Notes under the pieces: generated by a model | What the model saw: only the letters and a program-made list of their open reading frames with translations | The model's database searches: none | Told to the model about the DNA's origin: nothing | Part shown: in pieces, positions 53,377 to 62,290 of the stretch | Layout of the letters: every line of letters begins with the position of its first letter | How positions within the stretch are numbered: position 1 is the stretch's first letter | Assembly (NCBI RefSeq): GCF_014773265.1 | Contig: NZ_JACWMY010000015.1 | Span: forward strand, 62,001 to 126,000 | Direction of reading: 5' to 3' | From: Mucilaginibacter pankratovii | Lineage (GTDB): Bacteria; Bacteroidota; Bacteroidia; Sphingobacteriales; Sphingobacteriaceae | DNA: 64,000 bases | Made by a program: the position numbers and the translations under genes

Positions 53377-53410
53377 AAAACAGCCATCAGTTTTAGCTGA
53401 TGGCTGTTTT
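53377..53410. terminator. Bidirectional terminator
   Basis: AAAACAGCCATCAG and CTGATGGCTGTTTT are exact inverted copies around a six-base loop. It sits between the converging CheB-CheR gene and alcohol dehydrogenase gene, with A- and T-rich ends suiting both directions. Confidence 0.85.
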
Positions 53411-53443
53411 AGAAAGTTGACTGTTAGTTTGTGCCCGACACCC

Positions 53444-54487
53444 TTACAACGTCGCCATATCTATCACAAACCTGTAGCGTACATCGCCTTTTTCCATGCG
53501 TTTGTAAGCGGTGTGGATGTCTTTGATGTCTATCAGTTCGATATCAGACACAATATTGTTTTCGGCACAGTAATCCAGCATTTCCTGGGTTTCTTTTATA
53601 CCACCGATGCCCGAACCGGCGAGGCTTTTACGGCCACCCAAAAGGCTGAACGCTGCAACCGAGGCGGGCTCATTAGGGACGCCTACACATATCATAGTAC
53701 CATTGGTACGCAGTAACGACAGGTACATATTAAAATCGTGCGGTGCCGATACCGTATCCAATATAAAATCAAAAGTGCCTGCAGCTGCTTTTATTTGCTC
53801 AGGGTCTTTTGTAACCACAAAATGGTGCGCACCAAGTTTTTTTGCATCTTCTTCTTTACTTGCCGAAGTGCTTAACACGGTAACTTCGGCGCCAAAGGCA
53901 ACACCAAATTTAACCCCCATGTGGCCCAAACCGCCCAGGCCTAATACAGCCAGTTTATGGCCTTTACCCACTTTCCAGTGTTTTAATGGCGAATATGTGG
54001 TGATACCCGCGCAAAGCAATGGCGCAACAGCAGCCAGATCTACACCTTCTTTCAGTTGCAGTACAAACTCCTCGCGCACCACAATGGTGTTAGAGTAGCC
54101 ACCGTAAGTAGGCATCGAGCCATCGCGCTCCATGCTGTTGTAGGTTTGGGTGCTGCCTTCCAGGCAATACTGCTCCAGGTCCTGTTTACAGTTTTCGCAA
54201 ACCTGGCAGCTATCCACCATACAGCCGGTAGCGGCAAGGTCGCCTACTTTAAAGTTTTTCACGTGGTCGCCCACTTTTACTACGCGGCCAACAATTTCGT
54301 GGCCGGGCACCATCGGGAAGATCCCCGGGAACCAATCGTTTGTTATCTGGTGCAGATCTGAGTGGCACACACCGCAGAAAAGAATATCAAACTGTACATC
54401 GTGCGGGCCTACTTCGCGGCGCTCAAAGGTCCATGGCGCCAGAGGTGTTTTTTCGTCCTGTGCCGCGTAAGCTTTAGTTTCAATCAT
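53444..54487 (-). CDS. Zinc-dependent NAD(P) alcohol dehydrogenase (YahK/cinnamyl-type)
   Basis: 347 residues. Medium-chain dehydrogenase: catalytic-zinc ligands in CGVCHSDLHQ and PGHEIVGRVVKVG, structural-zinc cysteines in CQVCENCKQDLEQYC, and the coenzyme motif VLGLGGLGHMGVKFG. The pattern is that of aldehyde reductase YahK/CAD-like enzymes, which reduce a wide range of aldehydes with NADPH. The start codon lies at 54485-54487. It is a single-gene unit as far as can be seen. Confidence 0.94.
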   Translation of the reverse strand: MIETKAYAAQDEKTPLAPWTFERREVGPHDVQFDILFCGVCHSDLHQITNDWFPGIFPMVPGHEIVGRVVKVGDHVKNFKVGDLAATGCMVDSCQVCENCKQDLEQYCLEGSTQTYNSMERDGSMPTYGGYSNTIVVREEFVLQLKEGVDLAAVAPLLCAGITTYSPLKHWKVGKGHKLAVLGLGGLGHMGVKFGVAFGAEVTVLSTSASKEEDAKKLGAHHFVVTKDPEQIKAAAGTFDFILDTVSAPHDFNMYLSLLRTNGTMICVGVPNEPASVAAFSLLGGRKSLAGSGIGGIKETQEMLDYCAENNIVSDIELIDIKDIHTAYKRMEKGDVRYRFVIDMATL

Positions 54488-54634
54488 GGTAAATAAGTTT
54501 TTTCTAAGTGAGATTTTCGTTTAGCCGGTTGACTAAAACAAATATACAATCCAATAGATATATGGTGTTGATGCCGCGTGCATAAAAATGTTTATGACGG
54601 TTATAAGACAAACCGATAGGCCTCCTACAATCAC

Positions 54635-55786
54635 CTACCTGCTTACCTTCCCCTTCAGCATCCTTGCTGCCTGGGTGTAGCCGCCTTCGGAGCCATCTAC
54701 AAAGTGGATATGATCGTCCTTAAGGTCGCGCACGTAGCACGACATTACCGAGGCGCGGCTGATGTGCAGGCCGTATATGATCTTGCCCTCTGCCTCCAGC
54801 TTATCCAACACCTTTTGTAACGCCAGGCGCTGTTTGGCTGTGCCGGATATTACGGTGTTTATTTTGCCGTCGATAACCAGGGTATCAGCCATTTCTACCA
54901 GGCTTTGCAGGTAATGCTTCCCATTTTTGGTATGGAAGTAGATGTATCCATACAAGCCAAACATCCACGTTTTTAGCAATTGAAGCCATTTTATTTCGCC
55001 CAGCTTTACCATCATCTCGTTACTGAGCTTGGAGAACGTGCTGTTAAATTGCAGCTTGGCTACGGATATAGGCTGCCTTTTTTGCGGCAGGCCGTAGATC
55101 TCGTCCATAGCGTTCATCACATCCTTAAACACTACCGATTGGCGGTTACCATCGCGTGCAACAACCAGCAGGCTTACTACTTCCTCTTTGTTCTCGGGTG
55201 GAGCTATGCGGTCCCACCGGCATTGCATCCCGGTTAGGTCGGGCTCTTCTTCTGCGCCGGTATGGGGTGCCAGCATATAATCGTCGCCTTTGATGATCTT
55301 CTCGGCATAATTGATACCGTTACCCAATACCACGGGGATATAAAACACCTGCGAACTGCTGTATTTGGCAATGTGCAGCTGGTAGCCTTCGGCATATATT
55401 TTTTGTACGGGTACGGTGCCTGTGCGCAATTCGAGGTTGAAATTCTGTAGTGTATTTACCTTATATGCGGCCAGCGCAAGCATCACCTTATCTATAATAA
55501 CGGGCGGCACAATAAAGGTTGCCCCATCCCCACCAAAAAAGAATGGCACTGTAACGCCCATGCCAAAGGCGATATTGAGTACCGATACGATACTGCCCGT
55601 AGCAATAAGATTAACAGTTTCGTGCGAGCCGCTCATCACCGCCTGGGTGGAGCTTTTGATATCGGTGATCACTATATGCCAGTCGGCCGGTACATCAGCA
55701 AAAAGCGCATCACTCGTCAGCAGATCGCCAAGGGGCATCCGGTTAACGGGTAATTGGGCATAAAACTGGCTGTTATCGGTTGGCAT
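54635..55786 (-). CDS. DUF3095 protein with class III cyclase-like Asp motifs
   Basis: 383 residues. WHIVITDIKSST (Asp42) and PFFFGGDGATFIVPP (Asp87) resemble the two metal-binding Asp motifs of class III nucleotidyl cyclases (FxDIxgFT and GDgxxxxF), and their spacing of 45 residues fits that fold. Such a resemblance is inference; the DUF3095 family has no known activity to me. The middle (SVAKLQFNSTFSKLSNEMMVK) and C-terminal part (GLHISRASVMSCYVRDLKDDHIHFVDGSEGGYTQAARMLK) are family-specific. It lies 65 bp downstream of the channel-like gene and is on the same strand. Confidence 0.85.
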   Translation of the reverse strand: MPTDNSQFYAQLPVNRMPLGDLLTSDALFADVPADWHIVITDIKSSTQAVMSGSHETVNLIATGSIVSVLNIAFGMGVTVPFFFGGDGATFIVPPVIIDKVMLALAAYKVNTLQNFNLELRTGTVPVQKIYAEGYQLHIAKYSSSQVFYIPVVLGNGINYAEKIIKGDDYMLAPHTGAEEEPDLTGMQCRWDRIAPPENKEEVVSLLVVARDGNRQSVVFKDVMNAMDEIYGLPQKRQPISVAKLQFNSTFSKLSNEMMVKLGEIKWLQLLKTWMFGLYGYIYFHTKNGKHYLQSLVEMADTLVIDGKINTVISGTAKQRLALQKVLDKLEAEGKIIYGLHISRASVMSCYVRDLKDDHIHFVDGSEGGYTQAARMLKGKVSR

Positions 55787-55851
55787 AAAAGATCGCTTAT
55801 TTTATAGTTAATGTACGATTTTTTCGATGGAACGATTTAACCTCTTTGCCC

Positions 55852-56841
55852 TTATTGCGGTATCGCCGCAAGCACCGGCACATGGTTTGCCCCATAAATT
55901 AACCAGGCATTTACAAGCAAATAAACCAGCAGCAAAACCTGTGCGCACCAAAAATCAAACTTTTTGGCCTGGGCGATTTTCTCCAGCTTAACCAGCCGGA
56001 GCGAATAGGCGGTACAAATAATAACAGTAAGTATAAATAATAAGGTGAGGCCGTGCAGGCTATCTACCAGCGTAAAGGTGGTAGACTCGGGCAGCGTAGA
56101 ATCGATAATGTACTTGTTACCGATAACCGCGAACAATGCACCTACACTAAGCCCAAAGCGCGAATCGATACTATCAGTATGGATATAAAAACACATGTAG
56201 GCGATGAGGAAGGCTACATACATGCCCAAAAACATCTTCCAGAACAGGCCCATGGCATCGCGGTCTATCTGAAGGCGCACCCTGAAATTGCTATACTCGG
56301 TATGGGGTTTGGCAAGGCTTTCGTCGCCAAAAGCTGTTTCGTATTTTTTTATGCCGGTTTTTATGTCGAGGCTGTCAACCCGCCAGCCGCGCAGGGTAAA
56401 GCGCGGGTCGAAATGCTTGCCAAGCGTATCCACCCTAAACACCAGCGCGTCCGAATCGAACTGTGAATTTTCGATAGAAAAGCGAAGCTTCTGCTTATCA
56501 AATGGGAAATTATCTATCGCCCAGGAATCTTTCATTACGCATTGCAACTTCATTAACAGGTACACCTGCCCGCCGGTAGTATCAATAGTAGAGAAGGACG
56601 TGGTGTACGACTTTGCCTGCGGCACTTCCAGGTTGTGCAGAAAATCAAACTTCTTGTTTTTATACTTTAACCATAGCCACAGGTTGAGGCTGTACTCTTT
56701 ATCTTTAAAGTTGATATCGTGGATGCTGGTAATGTAAACCCCGGTAAGTACGGTATCGGGCGTGGTTTTTTGGGCGATGGCCGGCGAGCATATTACTATT
56801 GATGTAATAAAAGCTGCAACGGCGAATAACTGTTTTAACAT
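55852..56841 (-). CDS. Pentameric ligand-gated ion channel homologue
   Basis: 329 residues. Signal peptide to about residue 23. An extracellular beta-sandwich follows, with VYITSIHDINFKDKEYSLNLWLWLKY and the hallmark FPFDKQKLRFSIEN (residues 112-125), as in Cys-loop receptor relatives lacking the Cys loop. Four helices: about 199-220, 228-248 (RFGLSVGALFAVIGNKYIIDSTLP), 262-284 (SLHGLTLLFILTVIICTAYSL) and 296-318. This is the layout of GLIC/ELIC-type channels; no ligand can be read, and the pore-lining helix is divergent. The gene precedes a DUF3095 gene by 65 bp. The 305 bp upstream (56842-57146) hold no gene. Confidence 0.8.
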   Translation of the reverse strand: MLKQLFAVAAFITSIVICSPAIAQKTTPDTVLTGVYITSIHDINFKDKEYSLNLWLWLKYKNKKFDFLHNLEVPQAKSYTTSFSTIDTTGGQVYLLMKLQCVMKDSWAIDNFPFDKQKLRFSIENSQFDSDALVFRVDTLGKHFDPRFTLRGWRVDSLDIKTGIKKYETAFGDESLAKPHTEYSNFRVRLQIDRDAMGLFWKMFLGMYVAFLIAYMCFYIHTDSIDSRFGLSVGALFAVIGNKYIIDSTLPESTTFTLVDSLHGLTLLFILTVIICTAYSLRLVKLEKIAQAKKFDFWCAQVLLLVYLLVNAWLIYGANHVPVLAAIPQ

Positions 56842-57163
56842 AGGGCTGTATTGGATAGGTTAAAAATAGGGATTTTTATCTTAAATATTTACCCGGCATC
56901 TCCGGCGGAGAATATTCGTTAAAGCGCTAATAAAGTCCTAAATACCATCCATAATTAATTATAACTTAAATATATTACCCTGATGTAAAAGGCGGACCAA
57001 AAAAACTAAGGCTTTAAATTCTCCACCGTTCCGTATATTCCCAATTAGAATACTTGCATGGCAGTGCCAAAAAGCATTATTATTAAATTATTGTTAAAAA
57101 GGCGGTGTCACTCAAAAAACGGCAACACCAATCGGGGCATTTGTTTTGCACGCTCTTTCCCGA

Positions 57164-57730
57164 ATGATATTCTATATAAAAAACATGGTGTGCATGAGCT
57201 GCCAGGTGGTGGTAAAGTACGAATTAGAGAAACTGGGGCTAACCCAGCACAAGGTTGAGCAGGGAAACGTAGAAATATTTGAGCCCATTTCTGCCGAGCA
57301 GATCCTGGAGTTTAAGCTGGCGCTTATCCGCTCCGGGATGGAATTGATGGATAATAAGAAGAACCTTCTGGTGGAAAAGATCGTATACGTGATAACAGAA
57401 ATGATAGATTACGGCCAAAACGAACTAAAAACAAATTTCTCTTACCATTTGAGCGAAAAACTAAACCATGATTATACCTACCTGGCCAATATATTCTCGG
57501 AAGCAAAGGGCACTACGATAGAACAGTTTATTATCCTCAAAAAAATACAGCGGGTAAAACAACTTATTTGTGATAAAGAACTCAACCTGACAGAAATATC
57601 CTGGAAGATGCACTATAGCAGCGTTGCCCACCTATCCACCCAGTTTAAAAAGATTACTGGTGTAACCCCCTCCCATTTCAAACAATCGGGCTGCAATAGT
57701 GAAACTTTGCCCCAAATGTGTGAATTATAG
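57164..57730 (+). CDS. AraC-family regulator with HMA-like N-terminal domain
   Basis: 188 residues from the ATG at 57164. The N-terminal 65 residues (MIFYIKNMVCMSCQVVVKYELEKLGL) carry MxCxxC, the metal-binding motif of heavy-metal-associated (HMA) domains (Cys10 and Cys13), and the rest of that domain has the expected beta-alpha-beta pattern. Residues 95-180 are an AraC helix-turn-helix (HDYTYLANIFSEAKGTTIEQFIILKKIQRVKQLI ... SSVAHLSTQFKKITGVTPSHFK). It may read Cu+ or Zn2+, but this is inference; relatives often degrade the CxxC. Single-gene unit. Confidence 0.85.
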   Translation: MIFYIKNMVCMSCQVVVKYELEKLGLTQHKVEQGNVEIFEPISAEQILEFKLALIRSGMELMDNKKNLLVEKIVYVITEMIDYGQNELKTNFSYHLSEKLNHDYTYLANIFSEAKGTTIEQFIILKKIQRVKQLICDKELNLTEISWKMHYSSVAHLSTQFKKITGVTPSHFKQSGCNSETLPQMCEL

Positions 57731-57842
57731 AACATTTTTAAATAGTTGTGTAACATCCCGGCCCCACACTGGGTGTAGGTTTGTAGCGTCCCGGCGTTTT
57801 GTCTAAAAACTCCTCGGCTCTCATTCCTACTAAAAATATTAC

Positions 57843-59723
57843 ATGACCAAAAAAACTACTTTCCCCGCCGGCGGCAATTTGATGCTTCCGCGTAAAAACC
57901 ACTCCGGCATCTTCAAAGCGATTTGTATGCTGGCCTTAGCCGTTACTTTTCTTTCAGCCTGTAAAAAAGACGATTACAAAGGCGAAATAGTTGGCGACTG
58001 CCCCGTGGTAGTGAGCACCGATCCGGCTGATAAAGCTGTAGATGTTGCCCTCGCTAAGGTAATAACGGTAACCTTTAATACCGGCATGGCCAAATCAACC
58101 CTAACCGATAAAACTTTTATTATTAAACAAGGCGCTACGGTAGTTGCCGGTACTATTGCCGCAACGGCAGATACTAAGGTATATACCTTTACCCCTGCAC
58201 AGCCGCTATCACCTTTTGCCGTTTATACGGGCACCATTACAACCGGCGCTACCGATACGCTGCGCACCGCCATGGTAGCCGATTACGTGTGGAGCTTTAC
58301 CACTATCCCGCAGGTAACCCTATCATTTGCCCCGGCTTTGGGCGGTACTACTACCGGTGGCGGCGCATTTGCGCAGGGCTCAACGGTAACCGTTACCGCT
58401 ACGCCAAGTGCAGGCTACGCGTTTACCAACTTTACCGAAAACGGCACGGTGGTTTCCACAAGCTCCAGCTACCAGTTTGTTATGGCGGGCAATAGGGCAT
58501 TAATTGCCAACTTCACGCTCATCCCGGCTTCGCAATTCGCAGTGGTATTATCATCATTACCTGTAGCAGGCGGTACAACCAATGGCTCGGGCGCATTCAA
58601 TGCCGGCAGCACGGTAACGGTAAGTGCCACTCCAAACGCTGGCTACACCTTTGTAAACTGGACGGATAACGGCAACGTAGCATCTACCAGTTCCAGCTAT
58701 CAATTTATTTTAACGGCTAATCGCAGCCTGGTTGCACATTTTGCGGCTATACCGGCATCGCAATTTGCGCTGGTATTAAACTCGAGCCCGGCAGCGGGTG
58801 GTTCAACCACCGGTTCAGGGGCGTACAGTTCCGGCACCAACGTATCGGTAACCGCAACGGCAAACCCGGGTTACAGCTTTACCTCATGGAGCGGCGATGC
58901 ATCGGGATCAAACAATCCGCTTACAGTTACCATGAACGCCAATAAAAACATCACGGCAAACTTTACGCAGATAGTTGTTACCATACCGCCGGCTCTTGGC
59001 GCTATTGCACCATTTGGCGCATTTGGTGGTAATGCAGGCGTAACCAACCAGGGCCTGAATACCATCATTAATAATGGAGGTATAGGTACTACCGCCGCAT
59101 CTACCTTAATAACCGGTTTCCATGACGGTACCAATGGCGACATTTATACCGAAACACCTTTAAACGTGGGTAATTCAACCGGCGGGATATTTACTGCACC
59201 ACCGGCACCGGGTACTGCTACCTCTTTTGCAACGGCTACACAAGCGCTTTTAGCTGCTAACGTTGCTTACAACAGCATTTCCCCAGCCTCCAAACCGGGC
59301 GGTATCGATCCGGGCGCAGGCGAACTGGGCGGCTTAACTTTAGCACCGGGCATTTACAAATCTGCCAGCGGCACGTTTAAAATAACCAATGGCAACCTGG
59401 TACTGGATGCCAAAGGCGACCCGAACGCAACCTGGATATTCCAGACAGCGGCAGGGCTTACAGTAGGTGTTGCAGGCCCGGCTGGTGCCCGCAGCGTTAC
59501 GCTCATCAACGGCGGCCAGGCCAAAAATGTGTTCTGGTACGTTGGTACCGCAGCTACCATTAACGGCGCAGGCGGCGGCATCATGACGGGGACCATCATC
59601 GCATCGGCAGGTGTTACTTTTTCTACAGCAGGTAATGCGGTACAAACGGTATTAAATGGCCGGGCAATATCATTGGTAGCCTCGGTTACCATGGTAAACA
59701 CCACCATAAACGTTCCGCAATAA
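57843..59723 (+). CDS. Ice-binding-like (DUF3494) lipoprotein with InlB-type repeats
   Basis: 626 residues. Lipobox LSAC (Cys40; a start at 57882 would shorten the leader to normal length). A Big_5-type Ig domain (STDPADKAVDVALAKVITVTFNTGM) is followed by three tandem divergent InlB-like repeats of about 75 residues (SSLPVAGGTTNGSGAFNAGSTVTVSATPNAGYTF) and a C-terminal DUF3494 ice-binding domain (LGAIAPFGAFGGNAGVTNQGLNTIINN ... TWIFQTAAGLTVG ... NVFWYVGTAATI). DUF3494 proteins bind ice or act as adhesins. It is followed by the OmpA-family gene on the same strand. Confidence 0.88.
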   Translation: MTKKTTFPAGGNLMLPRKNHSGIFKAICMLALAVTFLSACKKDDYKGEIVGDCPVVVSTDPADKAVDVALAKVITVTFNTGMAKSTLTDKTFIIKQGATVVAGTIAATADTKVYTFTPAQPLSPFAVYTGTITTGATDTLRTAMVADYVWSFTTIPQVTLSFAPALGGTTTGGGAFAQGSTVTVTATPSAGYAFTNFTENGTVVSTSSSYQFVMAGNRALIANFTLIPASQFAVVLSSLPVAGGTTNGSGAFNAGSTVTVSATPNAGYTFVNWTDNGNVASTSSSYQFILTANRSLVAHFAAIPASQFALVLNSSPAAGGSTTGSGAYSSGTNVSVTATANPGYSFTSWSGDASGSNNPLTVTMNANKNITANFTQIVVTIPPALGAIAPFGAFGGNAGVTNQGLNTIINNGGIGTTAASTLITGFHDGTNGDIYTETPLNVGNSTGGIFTAPPAPGTATSFATATQALLAANVAYNSISPASKPGGIDPGAGELGGLTLAPGIYKSASGTFKITNGNLVLDAKGDPNATWIFQTAAGLTVGVAGPAGARSVTLINGGQAKNVFWYVGTAATINGAGGGIMTGTIIASAGVTFSTAGNAVQTVLNGRAISLVASVTMVNTTINVPQ

Positions 59724-59747
59724 CATCCAATTTGATCAATAGGTAAA

Positions 59748-59769
59748 AGCCCCTTCGGGGGCATTATCT
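59748..59769 (+). terminator. Weak terminator-like hairpin
   Basis: AAAGCCCC, a TTCG loop and GGGGGC form a short stem in the 81-bp gap between the ice-binding-like and OmpA-family genes. There is no clear T-run, so it may only attenuate transcription into the second gene. Confidence 0.4.
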
Positions 59770-59804
59770 AACCGTACGCAAAACACATTTTAAAAAGACA
59801 TCCT

Positions 59805-61739
59805 ATGTTACCCATAAATAAAATCATCTCAAAAGCCATCATTTGTTTACTGATGGTAATAGTGGCCGGCACAGCGGCTAAAGCACAAACCACGCAACCT
59901 ACCTGGTGGTTTGGCGTATCGGGCGCGGCCAACTTTAACATTTATAACGGTACTACACAGCACCTCACCAATTCTTTAACTGCGCCTACCGCGTTCCATA
60001 AGGGCAATGGCGTACGCCCTTACGGTTCCATACTAATGGAATATCGCCCAAAGAGCGTTTTAGGCCTGATGCTGAACGTGGCTTATGATGGCCGCGGCGG
60101 TAAATTTAAAGATGTAGTTGCCCCCTGCAACTGCCCGGCTACTTTAGGTACCAGCGCAAGCTACGTGGCTATCGAGCCCAGCATCCGTTTAGGCGGTGCT
60201 TCGGGTTTATACTTTTTTGCAGGCCCGCGTATTGCCTTTAACGTAAACAGCGATTTTGCTTACACCCAGCTTAAACAACCTAATACTAACGGCGAGTTTA
60301 GCGCTATGCGTAAATCATTGGTTTCGGGCCAGGTTGGGCTTGGTTATGATATCATGACCTCTTCGGCAGCCAGCACTACCAAGGTAAGCATCTCTCCTTT
60401 TGTTTCCTTCCACCCTTACTTCGGGCAGGATCCGCGGAGTATCGAAAGCTGGAACATCAGTACCGTTCGCGCAGGTGTAGCACTAAAATTTGGCAAAGCA
60501 AGCAAACTTGCACCTGCCGAAGTTACCGTAACACCAGCCCCTATACACGATTTTGCGTTTAATGTAAGGGCACCATTGGCCGCACCGTTAAAACGCCAGG
60601 TAAGCGAAACCCTGCCATTGCGTAATTCGGTGTTTTTTGATGAAGGCTCAACCCAGCTTTCGCCAAGGTATATTACGCTGACAAGCAGCCAGGCCGCCGG
60701 TTTTAAGGAAAGCCAGCTGCAGAACGAGCAGTCGGCTGATATGTCGGGCCGCTCTGCAAGGCAGTTAACCGTTTACCATAACATCCTCAATATATTGGGC
60801 GACAGGCTGCGTGCCAATCCTGATGCCAGCATCACCCTTACCGGTGCATCCGGCGCAGGCGCCGCAGAAGGTAAAACACTTGCCGAAAACGTAAAGCAAT
60901 ATTTAGTTACCACATTTGGTATAGGTGCCAATAGAATAGCAATCGCAGGCCGCACGAAACCGGTTATCCCATCAGAACAACCGGGCGGTACCAAAGAACT
61001 GGTGCTTTTACGCGCCGGCGACCGCCGGGTAGATATCACCAGCACTTCGCCGCAATTGCTGATGGAAGTTGGCGGAGGCATGATGAGGCCTATCCAGATA
61101 AATACCACGCAGATAAACCCACTGGATAGCCAGGTGGTGCTGAATATCGATAGTGCACAGCAGTTGCTTAAATCATGGTCGGTAGATGTTACTGACGACA
61201 AAGGTACTGCACAGCATTACGGCCCCTACACCCGCAACCAGGAAAGCATTCCGGCTGCCAGTATTTTGGGCAGCAACACCGCCGGCGATTATAAACTGGT
61301 AATGACCGGCGAAACCCGCAAGGGCTTGCCGATACGGAAAGAAAGCACCCTGCATTTGGTACGCCAGGACGAAGCCCCAACCAAAGGCCTGCGTTATAGC
61401 ATTTTGTACGATTTTGACAGCTCGAACTCTACAAACGCCTACGATAAGTTCCTGACGGATGTAGTGGCTACGTCCATTATAGATGGCTCTACCGTAATTA
61501 TACACGGGCATACCGATATAATTGGTGTGGATGAGTATAACATGCAATTATCAAAAGACCGTGCGCGCGATGTAAAGACAACTTTAGAACGCGCCTTAAC
61601 CGCGGCAGGCAAAACCAATGTAAAATTTGAAACATTAGGCTTTGGCGAAGATACCGGCAACGCCCCGTTTGAAAATAATACGCCCGAAGAACGCTTTTAC
61701 AACCGTACCGTTATTATTGATATAGTACCGGTTAAGTAG
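59805..61739 (+). CDS. OmpA-family outer-membrane protein
   Basis: 644 residues. Signal peptide to about residue 27 (MVIVAGTAAKA then Gln). Residues 30-230 form an outer-membrane barrel-like domain (WWFGVSGAANFNIYNG, LGLMLNVAYDGRGG). A first OmpA-like remnant segment lies at 275-400 (SVFFDEGSTQLSPRY ... SGASGAGAAEG-type), and the C-terminal OmpA domain is complete (YDFDSSNSTNAYDKFLTDV, IIHGHTDIIGVDEYNMQLSKDRARDV). It probably tethers the outer membrane to peptidoglycan. Downstream of the ice-binding-like gene by 81 bp; I have the impression such pairs recur, not checked. Confidence 0.88.
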   Translation: MLPINKIISKAIICLLMVIVAGTAAKAQTTQPTWWFGVSGAANFNIYNGTTQHLTNSLTAPTAFHKGNGVRPYGSILMEYRPKSVLGLMLNVAYDGRGGKFKDVVAPCNCPATLGTSASYVAIEPSIRLGGASGLYFFAGPRIAFNVNSDFAYTQLKQPNTNGEFSAMRKSLVSGQVGLGYDIMTSSAASTTKVSISPFVSFHPYFGQDPRSIESWNISTVRAGVALKFGKASKLAPAEVTVTPAPIHDFAFNVRAPLAAPLKRQVSETLPLRNSVFFDEGSTQLSPRYITLTSSQAAGFKESQLQNEQSADMSGRSARQLTVYHNILNILGDRLRANPDASITLTGASGAGAAEGKTLAENVKQYLVTTFGIGANRIAIAGRTKPVIPSEQPGGTKELVLLRAGDRRVDITSTSPQLLMEVGGGMMRPIQINTTQINPLDSQVVLNIDSAQQLLKSWSVDVTDDKGTAQHYGPYTRNQESIPAASILGSNTAGDYKLVMTGETRKGLPIRKESTLHLVRQDEAPTKGLRYSILYDFDSSNSTNAYDKFLTDVVATSIIDGSTVIIHGHTDIIGVDEYNMQLSKDRARDVKTTLERALTAAGKTNVKFETLGFGEDTGNAPFENNTPEERFYNRTVIIDIVPVK

Positions 61740-61766
61740 TTAGCGATAAGCGTGTACTTTACCTAA

Positions 61767-61802
61767 AAAGCCGGCTTCAGCGTAAAACCTGGAGCCGGCT
61801 TT
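61767..61802 (+). terminator. Intrinsic terminator
   Basis: AAAGCCGGCTTCAG pairs with CCTGGAGCCGGCTTT (one mismatch region) around a short loop, followed by TTCTTTTG. It lies 28 bp after the OmpA-family stop. Confidence 0.75.
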
Positions 61803-61912
61803 CTTTTGAGCGCGGTTTGAAAAAGATTTATTATATTGACATGCTTGTTACACACGGCAATTGCCATTTCTACAATAGTTAATAAAGTTGCGTATCTTTA
61901 TAAAAAATTAAT

Positions 61913-62290
61913 GTGTTGAAGAAAAAAGTGTTGATTATTGAAAACGACCAGGATATAAGGAATATTGTGGAATTTATTTTGGAGGAACAAGGTTTTGAAA
62001 CAATGAGCACCCCGGAGCCGGAAGACTTATCGGAGATCACCACTTTTAAACCTGATGTTATCTTGCTCGACGAATTCATTAACAGCCGGCCCGGGCACCG
62101 TCTGTGCCTGAAGATCAAAAGGATAGAAAGCCTGAGGCATATTCCGGTTATCATCCTTTCTACTGCCAACAACATTGAATTAATAGCCACCGAATGCGAG
62201 GCCAACGACTACATCAGCAAGCCATTTGATATAGAACATATGTTGGGTAAAGTTGTAAAACTTATTGACCATCAACCCCTGGCATATTAA
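61913..62290 (+). CDS. Single-domain response regulator (GTG start)
   Basis: 125 residues. Receiver domain with the acidic cluster LIIENDQD, acceptor Asp in VILLDEFINSRPGHRLC, STAN switch and YISKPF with the invariant Lys. The usual LLDxxMPxxDG loop is replaced by LLDEFINSRPGHRL, so the contact surface is unusual. The start is a GTG at 61913 (the nearby ATG at 61911 is out of frame). After its TAA stop the same frame stays open for 64 more codons. No kinase gene is adjacent. Confidence 0.88.
   Translation: MLKKKVLIIENDQDIRNIVEFILEEQGFETMSTPEPEDLSEITTFKPDVILLDEFINSRPGHRLCLKIKRIESLRHIPVIILSTANNIELIATECEANDYISKPFDIEHMLGKVVKLIDHQPLAY

Noticed and set aside
57058..57258. A 66-residue frame overlapping the start of the AraC-type gene
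   Set aside because: It is in another frame, has no hydrophobic or domain pattern, and would overlap the metal-site codons of the better-supported gene.
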